Part shown: positions 5,680-12,511 of the stretch, in pieces
Layout of the letters: each line of letters opens with the position of its first letter
How positions within the stretch are numbered: position 1 is the stretch's first letter
Assembly (NCBI GenBank): GCA_030599055.1
Contig: JAUVOS010000035.1
Location: 1 to 14,727 of the forward strand
Length of the DNA stretch: 14,727 bases
Direction of reading: 5' to 3'
From: Lutibacter sp.
Lineage (GTDB): Bacteria; Bacteroidota; Bacteroidia; Flavobacteriales; Flavobacteriaceae
Notes under the pieces: generated by a model
Seen by the model: only the letters and a program-made list of their open reading frames with translations
The model's database searches: none
Told to the model about the DNA's origin: nothing
Program-made: the position numbers and the translations under genes

Positions 5680-6954
5680 ATGGACAATCTAACACAAAAA
5701 ACAAAAGCTCTTCATGCAGGGCACGATACAAAACTAACTGAAGGAACAAGAGCGGTTCCAATTTATCAAACTTCTTCATACGTATTTAACGATACAGAAC
5801 ATGCAGCTAATTTATTTGGCTTAAAAGAATTTGGTTTTATTTATACAAGACTAAACAATCCAACAAACGATATTCTTGAAAAACGTTTATCAGCAGTAGA
5901 AGGTGGTGTTGGTGCAGCAGTTTTCGCATCAGGTACGGCAGCTATTTCTTCTACTTTTTTAACTCTTCTAAAATCTGGAGATCATATAGTTGCTTCCAGC
6001 AGTTTGTATGGCGGTACTTTTAATTTACTCAATGTAACTTTACCTAGGTTTGGTATTGAAACTTCTTTTGTAAATCCCGATAAGGTTGAGAATTTTGAAA
6101 GCTCTATTCAGGAAAATACCAAAGCTATTTTTATAGAATCTCTTGGAAACCCAAAACTCGATGTATTGGATATTGAAGCTATTGCAAAAACAGCTAAAGC
6201 AAATGGAATACCTTTAATAGTTGATAATACAGTAGCGACTCCAGCCTTGCTGAACCCTATAAAATATGGAGCAAACATCGTCATTCATTCATTAACGAAA
6301 TTTATTGGCGGTCAGGGAACTTCCTTAGGTGGTGTAGTAATTGATGCCGGTACTTTTGATTGGGCAAATGGTAAATTCCCTGAATTTACAGAGCCATCAG
6401 AAGGGTATCATGGTTTAAAGTACTCTGATGCACTAGGCGAAATTGCGTTTATTGTAAAATTAAGATTAGAGGGTTTACGTGATTTTGGTGGAGCTTTAAG
6501 TCCATACAATGCTTTTCAAATTATACAAGGATTAGAAACGCTGGAGGTGAGAATAAAACAGCATTCTAAAAATGCCCTTAAGCTTGCACAATGGCTTGAT
6601 AATCATACACAAGTTGCATGGGTAAATTATCCAGGTTTAAAAAACAGCAAATATAATGATCTTGCAAAAAAATACTTAGCTAAAGGACAAAGTGGGATAG
6701 TTACTTTTGGCCTAGAAGGAGGTTATGATGCTTGTAAGAAATTAACTGATTCTACTCGTATATTTTCTCTTTTAGCGAATATTGGAGATACCAAATCACT
6801 AATTATTCATCCTTCAAGTACCACCCATCAACAACTAACCGAGGCTGATCAGCTTTCCGCTGGTGTGAGTAAGGATTTAATTAGGTTATCTGTTGGTCTT
6901 GAGGACATTGAAGATTTAAAAAACGACTTAGAACAAGCTATAAACTCAATATAA
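5680..6954 (+). CDS. metY: O-acetylhomoserine sulfhydrylase (PLP enzyme)
   Basis: At 424 aa this is a full-length member of the Cys/Met metabolism PLP family (fold type I). It would convert O-acetylhomoserine plus sulfide to homocysteine in the cytoplasm. Visible motifs are the N-terminal 'TKALHAGHD', 'YTRLNNPTN' (55-63), the PLP-phosphate loop 'FASGTAAI' (82-89), 'VDNTVATP' with the cofactor-ring Asp182, the Schiff-base Lys207 in 'HSLTKFIGG', and the C-terminal 'IIHPSSTTHQQL' and 'IRLSVGLED' with the carboxylate-binding Arg. The length and the roughly 20-residue insertion after the PLP lysine fit MetY better than the shorter MetB/MetC/MetZ enzymes (about 380-400 aa). The stop overlaps the metX start by 1 nt (TAATG), so they are translationally coupled. 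Expression depends on read-through of the two leader terminators. Confidence is high for the family and good for the exact substrate because metX is adjacent. Confidence 0.95.
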   Translation: MDNLTQKTKALHAGHDTKLTEGTRAVPIYQTSSYVFNDTEHAANLFGLKEFGFIYTRLNNPTNDILEKRLSAVEGGVGAAVFASGTAAISSTFLTLLKSGDHIVASSSLYGGTFNLLNVTLPRFGIETSFVNPDKVENFESSIQENTKAIFIESLGNPKLDVLDIEAIAKTAKANGIPLIVDNTVATPALLNPIKYGANIVIHSLTKFIGGQGTSLGGVVIDAGTFDWANGKFPEFTEPSEGYHGLKYSDALGEIAFIVKLRLEGLRDFGGALSPYNAFQIIQGLETLEVRIKQHSKNALKLAQWLDNHTQVAWVNYPGLKNSKYNDLAKKYLAKGQSGIVTFGLEGGYDACKKLTDSTRIFSLLANIGDTKSLIIHPSSTTHQQLTEADQLSAGVSKDLIRLSVGLEDIEDLKNDLEQAINSI

Positions 6955-7916
6955 TGTGTGAATTAAAGTTTCATTCTTTATTAGACTATAAAACTTTTAG
7001 AGGTGTCCGGTTCAAAGAATTGGAAATATCTTATCAGATTTTTGGCAAAGAGTTGCATACAGCACCTGTTGTTTTGGTTAATCATGCTTTAACAGGAAAC
7101 TCGGATTTAAACAGTAACGAAAAAGGCTGGTGGAAAAATATTGTAGGCGACAATAAACTAATCGACACTAAAAAGTACACGGTTATTGCTTTCAATATTC
7201 CGGGAAACGGCTACGACAATACCCTCATAAAAAACTATAAAGACTTCATTGCCAAAGATATTGCAAAGCTTTTCTATTTGGTTTTAAAGGAATTAAAAGT
7301 TGAGAGTATATATGCTGCAATTGGAGGCTCTATAGGTGGTAGTATTGCCTGGGAAATGGCTGCGCTTTTCCCTAAATATATCAAGTATTTAATTCCTATT
7401 GCTTCAGATTGGAAGTCAAGTGATTGGATTATCGGGCATAATGCTATACAAGAAAGTATTTTATTAAACTCTAAACAACCACTGCAAGATGCAAGAAAAA
7501 TGGCAATGCTATTTTATAGAACACCTGCATCATTTACCAAGAAATTTAATAGGACCAAAACAGAAAATAACGATTTGTATAACGTAGAATCCTGGCTTAA
7601 TCATCACGGGAAAAAGCTCGAAAGCAGATTTAAAATAAATGCCTATTTATTGATGAATCATTTATTGACAACAATAGACATTTCAGAAGAGCGTATATCT
7701 ATTGAAGAAACATTTAAGTCGATTAAATCTAAGGTCATACAGATAGCCGTTAATACAGACTTGTTTTTCGTTAAGGAAGAAAACATTAAAACAAAAGCTA
7801 TTCTTGATAAGTGTAAGGTTATAAATGAATATCATGAAATAAAATCAGTTGATGGACATGATGCATTTTTAATAGAACACGAACAAATCACAAAATTTTT
7901 AAAACCTATATTTTAA
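6954..7916 (+). CDS. metX: Homoserine O-acetyltransferase (alpha/beta hydrolase fold)
   Basis: A 320-aa alpha/beta-hydrolase protein of the MetX family, which transfers an acetyl group from acetyl-CoA to homoserine to make the MetY substrate. The catalytic triad is visible: nucleophile Ser126 in the elbow 'GGSIGGSIAWEMA', Asp269 in 'NTDLFF' and His302 in 'DGHDAFL'. The oxyanion region reads 'LVNHALTGNSD' (41-51), where most MetX proteins have 'HALTGD'. At 320 aa it is shorter than typical MetX (about 350-380 aa), with a compact lid region. Translation starts inside the metY stop codon (1-nt overlap). Acetyl rather than succinyl specificity is inferred from its MetY neighbour and cannot be read directly. 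No frameshift or missing triad residue is seen. Confidence 0.9.
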   Translation: MCELKFHSLLDYKTFRGVRFKELEISYQIFGKELHTAPVVLVNHALTGNSDLNSNEKGWWKNIVGDNKLIDTKKYTVIAFNIPGNGYDNTLIKNYKDFIAKDIAKLFYLVLKELKVESIYAAIGGSIGGSIAWEMAALFPKYIKYLIPIASDWKSSDWIIGHNAIQESILLNSKQPLQDARKMAMLFYRTPASFTKKFNRTKTENNDLYNVESWLNHHGKKLESRFKINAYLLMNHLLTTIDISEERISIEETFKSIKSKVIQIAVNTDLFFVKEENIKTKAILDKCKVINEYHEIKSVDGHDAFLIEHEQITKFLKPIF

Positions 7917-7919
7917 TTA

Positions 7920-7940
7920 ATACCAAAATATATTTGGTAT
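7920..7940 (+). promoter_or_regulatory. metX-thrA spacer: hairpin overlapping a TAnnTTTG element
   Basis: TACCAAA (7921-7927) and TTTGGTA (7933-7939) form a 7-bp inverted repeat with a 5-nt loop, extendable by one A-T pair. No T-run follows, so it is not a terminator. The sequence TATATTTG (7929-7936) inside it matches the -7 promoter consensus, 32 nt before the thrA ATG, but no TTG lies at the proper distance upstream. It could be a weak internal promoter, an operator or an mRNA-processing hairpin within the 51-nt spacer. Confidence 0.35.
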
Positions 7941-7967
7941 AAGAGGAAGTATATAAATAATAAACGG

Positions 7968-10385
7968 ATGAAAATATTAAAATTTGGAGGTAATTCTCTG
8001 GAAAACGGAAAAGGTATCGAAAATGTAATTTCGATTCTACAAAATAAACTAAGGAATAAAGAAGAAATTTATATAGTGCTTTCTGCAAGAGGAAATACTA
8101 CAGATCAGCTAGAGTTTTTTTTAAATGAAGCAAAAAATGGAAATGACTATGCAGATGAATGGAAGAAATTTAAAGCATATCAGGTTGAACCTCTTGCAAG
8201 CATTAATTTTAAAAAAGAATTTCAGTTACTAGAAGAAATTTTTCAAGGTGTAAGGCTAACCAAAGATTATAGCTCGAAAGTTAAAGATCTGGTACTGGCA
8301 CAAGGAGAAATTTTAGCCACTCAATTAGTTGCTGAGATATTGAGTGCTAACGGTTTTAAGAGTATTGCAGTTGATAGCAGGTTGTTTTTAGAAACTGATA
8401 ATACATATGGAAATGCAATTATTAATGATACAATATCTGAACAAAAAACCATTGATTTCTTTCGATCTCTTAACAAAAAGAGCACTCCAATTATAACCGG
8501 ATTCATTTCATTGAACAAACAAAATGAAACTACCACCTTAGGAAGAAATGGCTCTAACTATTCAGCATCTCTAATTGCGAATTATTTAAATGCAGAAGAA
8601 GTACAAAACTACACCCATATTAATGGAATTTATACTGCAAATCCAACATTGGTGAGCAATGCAAAAATTATAGAGCAAATTAATTATACGGAAGCCAATG
8701 AATTAGCAAGTTTTGGAGCCTCAATATTACATGCAAAAACTATTGCTCCTTTGTTAGAAAAAAATATTCCACTTCACATTCTAAATACCTTTAACAATAA
8801 TAACAAAGGGACTTTGATTAACAATAATGGTACAAAGAAAGGAATAAAATCAATTTCTGTTCAGGAAGAAATAGGATTGATAAATATTGAAGGAAAAGGC
8901 TTACTGGGGAAAAAAGGAACTGACGCCAGAATATTTACTAGTTTAAGTAATCACAATATTAGTATTGGTATCATCTCTCAAGGCTCATCGGAAAGAGGTG
9001 TAAGTTTTGTTGTACCTAAAAAGCAATTATTACTCGCAAAAGAGGTGCTGATAAATGAGTTTAGATACGAAATATTAGTCAAAGACATCCATTTTATAAA
9101 ATCACTTGAAGATGTTTCTGTTGTTACTGTTATTGGGCAAAATATTAGTAAATTTTCTCACTCATTAGATTATCTAAACAAAAATAATATCTCTGTTTTA
9201 TTAATAAACAACACAATTAGTGGGAATAATATAAGTTTAGTGCTACACAATAAAGATGTTAAAAAATCGGTGAATATAATTCACTCGCAAATTTTCGGAA
9301 TATCAAAAAACATCAATATTGCAATCTTTGGGAAGGGTACAGTTGGTAGCTCGTTAATAAATCAAATACTCAATTCAAAAGATAAAATCCTCGATAAAAA
9401 AGACACCAATTTGAATATATTTGCTGTTATTGGTTCTCAGAAAGTTCTATTTAATAAAGATGGAATGAATAAAAACTGGAAGAATGATTATGATAGTTCT
9501 GTAGAGAGTAAAAATTCTATCCAAAAAGTTATTCAATATGCGAAAAAACATCACTTGGAAAATTTAGTTGCTATTGATAATACTGCCAGTTCAGGATTTG
9601 TAGATAATTACATTCCGTTATTGGAAAGTAGTTTTGATTTAATTTCTTCTAACAAAATTGCCAATACACAGGATTATTCTAAATATAGAGAATTAAGAAA
9701 ATCCATAAAAAACAACAATAAACAATATTTATACGAAACTAATGTAGGTGCAGGTTTGCCAATAATAGATACCATCCGAATTTTGCATGAATCAGGTGAG
9801 AATATTATAAGAATAAGAGGTGTGTTTTCCGGATCTCTGAGTTATTTATTCAATGAATTTTCAGATTCAGACAAGCCATTTAGTTACTTTTTGAAAAATG
9901 CTGTTCAATTGGGTTATACTGAGCCCGACCCAAGAGAAGATTTATGCGGTAATGATGTTGCACGCAAATTATTGATATTGGCAAGAGAGTTGGATTTGAA
10001 AAATGAATTTGATGAAATAGAAATAGAAAATTTAATTCCTAAAGATTTCAGGGATGGGAGTTCACAGAATTTTTCAAATAATATTGACAACATAAATCCA
10101 TATTTTCAATCTATTAAAGATAAGCTAAAGAAGAATCAAGTATTGCGATATGTTGGGGATTTATCAGGGAACTTGCAAGAATCAAAAGGAGATTTAACTG
10201 TTAAATTGGTGTCTGTGCCATTGGATAGTGCTCTAGGTGGTTTAAAAGGATCTGATTCTATTTTTGAAATATATACCGATTCTTATGGCAAAAATCCTAT
10301 TACAATTATTGGAGCAGGTGCTGGTGCTGAAGTAACGGCGAGAGGTGTTTTTGGAGATTTATTACGTATTGCTGAAAAAAAATGA
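7968..10385 (+). CDS. thrA: Bifunctional aspartokinase/homoserine dehydrogenase (ThrA type) with degenerate kinase domain
   Basis: An 805-aa protein close to the usual ThrA length (about 810-820). Residues 1-290 form the amino-acid kinase domain, about 297-365 and 383-445 are two ACT modules ('INIEGKGLLGKKG', 'GIISQGSSERGVSFVVP'), and 449-805 are homoserine dehydrogenase. The dehydrogenase looks intact: the NAD(P) loop 'IFGKGTVG' (453-460), 'SNKIAN' (561-566), 'ETNVGAGLP' (590-598), 'YTEPDPREDL' (650-659) and the catalytic pair Asp663/Lys667 in 'GNDVARKL'. It reduces aspartate semialdehyde to homoserine. The kinase domain keeps Lys5, Glu114 and Arg193 but has Asn9 in 'KFGGNS' (normally Thr), Asn197 in 'GRNGSN' (normally Asp), 'THING' (216-220) for 'TDVDG', 'ANPT' for 'xDPR', and Ser252 for Lys in 'FGAK'. 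Aspartate kinase activity is therefore doubtful. It is third in the met operon and supplies homoserine to MetX. Confidence 0.92.
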   Translation: MKILKFGGNSLENGKGIENVISILQNKLRNKEEIYIVLSARGNTTDQLEFFLNEAKNGNDYADEWKKFKAYQVEPLASINFKKEFQLLEEIFQGVRLTKDYSSKVKDLVLAQGEILATQLVAEILSANGFKSIAVDSRLFLETDNTYGNAIINDTISEQKTIDFFRSLNKKSTPIITGFISLNKQNETTTLGRNGSNYSASLIANYLNAEEVQNYTHINGIYTANPTLVSNAKIIEQINYTEANELASFGASILHAKTIAPLLEKNIPLHILNTFNNNNKGTLINNNGTKKGIKSISVQEEIGLINIEGKGLLGKKGTDARIFTSLSNHNISIGIISQGSSERGVSFVVPKKQLLLAKEVLINEFRYEILVKDIHFIKSLEDVSVVTVIGQNISKFSHSLDYLNKNNISVLLINNTISGNNISLVLHNKDVKKSVNIIHSQIFGISKNINIAIFGKGTVGSSLINQILNSKDKILDKKDTNLNIFAVIGSQKVLFNKDGMNKNWKNDYDSSVESKNSIQKVIQYAKKHHLENLVAIDNTASSGFVDNYIPLLESSFDLISSNKIANTQDYSKYRELRKSIKNNNKQYLYETNVGAGLPIIDTIRILHESGENIIRIRGVFSGSLSYLFNEFSDSDKPFSYFLKNAVQLGYTEPDPREDLCGNDVARKLLILARELDLKNEFDEIEIENLIPKDFRDGSSQNFSNNIDNINPYFQSIKDKLKKNQVLRYVGDLSGNLQESKGDLTVKLVSVPLDSALGGLKGSDSIFEIYTDSYGKNPITIIGAGAGAEVTARGVFGDLLRIAEKK

Positions 10386-10595
10386 AAAACAAGAGATAAC
10401 ACACAATATAAAAAATTGGGCCGAAAGTAGTAATTTTGAATTAATTAATATTAAATAGGCGGCATTGTAAATAGAAAATTTGGTGCTTCAAAATGCCCAA
10501 CTTTTCATATTGACACCAATAAGCAAAACCCAAACTAAACACCAAACCTATTCCAAAACAAATACAAAAATTTTAGTTTTACCAGAAACAGAAAA

Positions 10596-10623
10596 AGCAC
10601 ATTTCATTTGTATGAAATGTGCT
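10596..10623. terminator. Two-way intrinsic terminator downstream of thrA
   Basis: AGCACATTTCAT (10596-10607) and ATGAAATGTGCT (10612-10623) form a perfect 12-bp stem with a TTGT loop. On the plus strand it is followed by CTCTTT, a weak T-tract; on the minus strand it is followed by TTTTTC from the A-run at 10592-10595. It probably ends the met operon 210 bp after thrA and could also stop minus-strand transcription from the gap. Confidence 0.7.
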
Positions 10624-10657
10624 CTTTAGATTTATAACTCAAATAATTATAGTAGTG

Positions 10658-10765
10658 CTACATCCTGCTACTAATTGAAAAACGTCTTTGTGAATTCCAT
10701 ATATTGGTTTTGCTTTTTAGTAAAGACATTTTTCTTGTTTTTTGTTTGTTTTCTAGTGTTTTCAT
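10658..10765 (-). CDS. Doubtful small basic ORF (35 aa) ahead of the terminator
   Basis: On the minus strand an ATG at 10763-10765 opens 35 codons ending at TAG 10658-10660. The product would start MKTLENKQKTRKM and be Lys/Arg-rich with no membrane helix or known motif. It ends 35 bp before the better-oriented face of the 10596-10623 terminator, the only reason to consider it. No TAnnTTTG element is correctly placed upstream. The low-complexity A-rich start can arise by chance. I do not recognise a family. Confidence 0.15.
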   Translation of the reverse strand: MKTLENKQKTRKMSLLKSKTNIWNSQRRFSISSRM

Positions 10766-11154
10766 AATTCAAAATTTTGTTTGTATTACTAATTCGTTAA
10801 TAGATTTTTAATGTTTCTCTCTTTGTTTTTAAGAGACGGCAAATGAAAGCAATTGTTACACAATACAACAGCAAATAGTAATATTTTTTCTAAGCTAACT
10901 TAAAATGCAGTATTTCAAATAAATAGCGCTGTAAATACTTGTAAATAGTACTTAAAATACGCTTTTTTTTACACGTTTTTGAATCTATTTTGACGTGAAA
11001 AGGGCATGATTATTCTAGTTGAGGTCTTTTTGTTACGAAAATCGTAAAATAATGACTACATTGCTTTATGAAAATACAGTATTGTTTTCATATATGTGTT
11101 TCCACTATTGATATGGTAATTATTTAATTTGAATATTTCGAATTTGCAAATGTG

Positions 11155-11175
11155 TGCGAAGTTGCAAACTTCGCA
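11155..11175. repeat. Near-perfect palindrome, hairpin with 3-nt loop
   Basis: TGCGAAGTT (11155-11163) and AACTTCGCA (11167-11175) are perfect complements around GCA. It is GC-richer than its surroundings and lacks a T-run, so it is unlikely to be a terminator. TTTGCAAA-like sequence just upstream (11144-11150) resembles part of the loop. It may be a dispersed intergenic palindrome or a protein-binding site. Confidence 0.5.
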
Positions 11176-11233
11176 TAGCATAATCACAAATACGCAGAGT
11201 ATTTTTTAATTTCATATTATTGTTAGTTAAACT

Positions 11234-11301
11234 TCTAACTATAGAACGCCTAACTTCAAATTTCAAACACCTCTAACTTATAATCTCTAACTTCAAATTT
11301 C
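11234..11301 (+). repeat. Degenerate CTAACTT repeats upstream of aroC
   Basis: TCTAACT-like units occur at 11234, 11249 (CCTAACTT), 11272 and 11286. Within them the 15-mer CTAACTTCAAATTTC is exactly duplicated at 11250-11264 and 11287-11301. The array ends 2 bp before the aroC -7 promoter element, so it fills the place where -33 sequences would lie. It looks like a decayed heptanucleotide-type tandem array. Confidence 0.6.
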
Positions 11302-11303
11302 CT

Positions 11304-11311
11304 TATCTTTG
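11304..11311 (+). promoter_or_regulatory. Candidate -7 promoter element (TATCTTTG) of aroC
   Basis: TATCTTTG perfectly matches TAnnTTTG and ends 5 nt before the aroC ATG. Transcription would start at or within a few nt of the start codon, giving a leaderless or nearly leaderless mRNA. No TTG is present 17-21 nt upstream, where the CTAACTT repeats lie. Confidence 0.6.
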
Positions 11312-11316
11312 TCCGC

Positions 11317-12369
11317 ATGGCACATAATACTTTTGGAAATAGGCTGACATTGACCACTTTTGGGGAATCACATGGAAAAGCGATTGGTGGAATACTCGAT
11401 GGTTGTCCTTCAGGGTTAACCTTAGATTTTGATGCAATTCAAAACGAACTTAATCGTCGTAAACCCGGGCAGTCTAAACTGGTTACGCAAAGAAAAGAAA
11501 ACGATAAAGTTCAGTTTTTATCGGGAATCTTTGAAGGAAAAACCACTGGTGCTTCCATTGGTTTTTTAATTGAAAATTCAAATCAAAAATCGAAAGATTA
11601 TAATCATTTAAAGGATGTTTATAGACCTTCACATGCTGATTTTACGTATGATAAAAAATATGGACATCGCGATTATAGAGGAGGCGGACGCAGTTCAGCA
11701 CGTGAAACCGCTAATTGGGTAGTTGCCGGTGCTATCGCTAAACAAATTATCAAGGATATTCAAATAAGTGCATTTACTTCAACAGTTGGTGCTATTACAA
11801 TTGATAAACCCTACCAAAAGATAGATTTTTCCAAGACTGATACAAATGATGTAAAATGTCCGGATGCCAAGACCGCTAAAAAAATGATTGACCTTATAAA
11901 GAAGGTGAAAAGTGAAGGTGATACCATCGGCGGAAAAATAACCTGTGTGGTTCAAAATGTACCGATTGGTTTGGGTGAGCCCATTTTCAATAAATTGCAA
12001 GCCCAATTAGCCAAGGCGATGTTTACTATAAATGCTGTAAAAGGTTTTGAATACGGAACCGGTTTTTGTGCTGCTGCTATGAAAGGCTCAGAACACAACG
12101 ATTTGTTTACGACCGATGGAACGACTCAATCTAATCTTTCGGGTGGAATTCAAGGTGGAATTAGCAATGGAATGGATATCTATTTTAGAGTGGGTTTTAA
12201 ACCCGTTGCTACTTTAATGAAAGACCAAGAAAGTATTGATAAAAATGGAAATGTAGTAATTGTTAAAGGCAAAGGACGTCACGACGCCTGTGTAGTTCCT
12301 AGAGCCGTTCCTATTGTAGAAGCGATGACTGCTTTGGTTTTGGCAGATTTTTGGCTGCTAGATAATTGA
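11317..12369 (+). CDS. aroC: Chorismate synthase
   Basis: A 350-aa protein of normal family length. It catalyses the last shikimate-pathway step, conversion of 5-enolpyruvylshikimate-3-phosphate to chorismate, using reduced FMN in a homotetramer. The signature regions are all present: 'TFGESHG' with active-site His19 (14-20), 'RPSHADFTY' (103-111), 'YRGGGRSSARETA' (120-132), 'VKGFEYGTGF' (241-250), 'SGGIQGGISNG' (275-286) and 'GRHDACVVPRAVPIVEAM' with His322/Asp323 (320-337). The ATG at 11317 gives the canonical N-terminus 'NTFGNRLTLTTFGESHG', so the start is secure despite the promoter element lying only 5 nt upstream. It is probably a single-gene unit: nothing on the same strand lies close upstream, and a 142-bp gap with possible RNA structure separates it from the next gene. 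Confidence 0.98.
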   Translation: MAHNTFGNRLTLTTFGESHGKAIGGILDGCPSGLTLDFDAIQNELNRRKPGQSKLVTQRKENDKVQFLSGIFEGKTTGASIGFLIENSNQKSKDYNHLKDVYRPSHADFTYDKKYGHRDYRGGGRSSARETANWVVAGAIAKQIIKDIQISAFTSTVGAITIDKPYQKIDFSKTDTNDVKCPDAKTAKKMIDLIKKVKSEGDTIGGKITCVVQNVPIGLGEPIFNKLQAQLAKAMFTINAVKGFEYGTGFCAAAMKGSEHNDLFTTDGTTQSNLSGGIQGGISNGMDIYFRVGFKPVATLMKDQESIDKNGNVVIVKGKGRHDACVVPRAVPIVEAMTALVLADFWLLDN

Positions 12370-12416
12370 TGAATTTTAATATAAAATCAATACGATGTTG
12401 ACCCATAAAAAATTTG

Positions 12417-12486
12417 TAGTTTAGCATTGTTTTATTCGCAGGACAAAAGCTAAACTAAGATGGTTGAATATCATTTATTTTGTCCT
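12417..12486 (+). promoter_or_regulatory. Two interlocked 9-bp inverted repeats (possible pseudoknot or switch) before the 7TM-HD gene
   Basis: Stem 1 is TAGTTTAGC (12417-12425) with GCTAAACTA (12449-12457). Stem 2 is AGGACAAAA (12440-12448) with TTTTGTCCT (12478-12486). The two middle strands are directly adjacent, so the stems interlock: they could form an H-type pseudoknot with 14-nt and 20-nt loops, or act as alternatives. TTTT at 12486-12489 follows stem 2, which could make it a weak long-loop terminator of aroC. The element ends 25 nt before the next ATG. It matches no riboswitch class I know. Confidence 0.45.
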
Positions 12487-12511
12487 TTTAATTTAATACT
12501 TACGAATAAGT

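Larger units (their letters stand above)
10386..11316. other. Gene-poor intergenic region between thrA and aroC
   Basis: These 930 bp are AT-rich with stops in all frames and no convincing long gene. At the left end, the +1 frame relative to ThrA reads 'EKQEITHNIKNWAESSN' and ends at TAG 10453-10455; it looks coding-like and may be a relic or an alternative ThrA tail. The region then holds a two-way terminator (10596-10623), a doubtful 35-codon minus-strand ORF (10658-10765), an 8-bp hairpin TATGAAAA/TTTTCATA (11067-11074/11085-11092), a 9-bp palindrome (11155-11175), degenerate CTAACTT repeats (11234-11301) and the aroC promoter element. No tRNA, CRISPR or transposase remnant was recognised. 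Confidence 0.6.

Noticed and set aside
7906..8536. Minus-strand ORFs of 60 and 71 codons over the start of thrA.
   Set aside because: Antisense shadows of a well-supported coding region; no promoter element or recognisable product.
11155..11175. Terminator upstream of aroC.
   Set aside because: The palindrome is strong but has no T-run on either strand, so it is listed only as a repeat.
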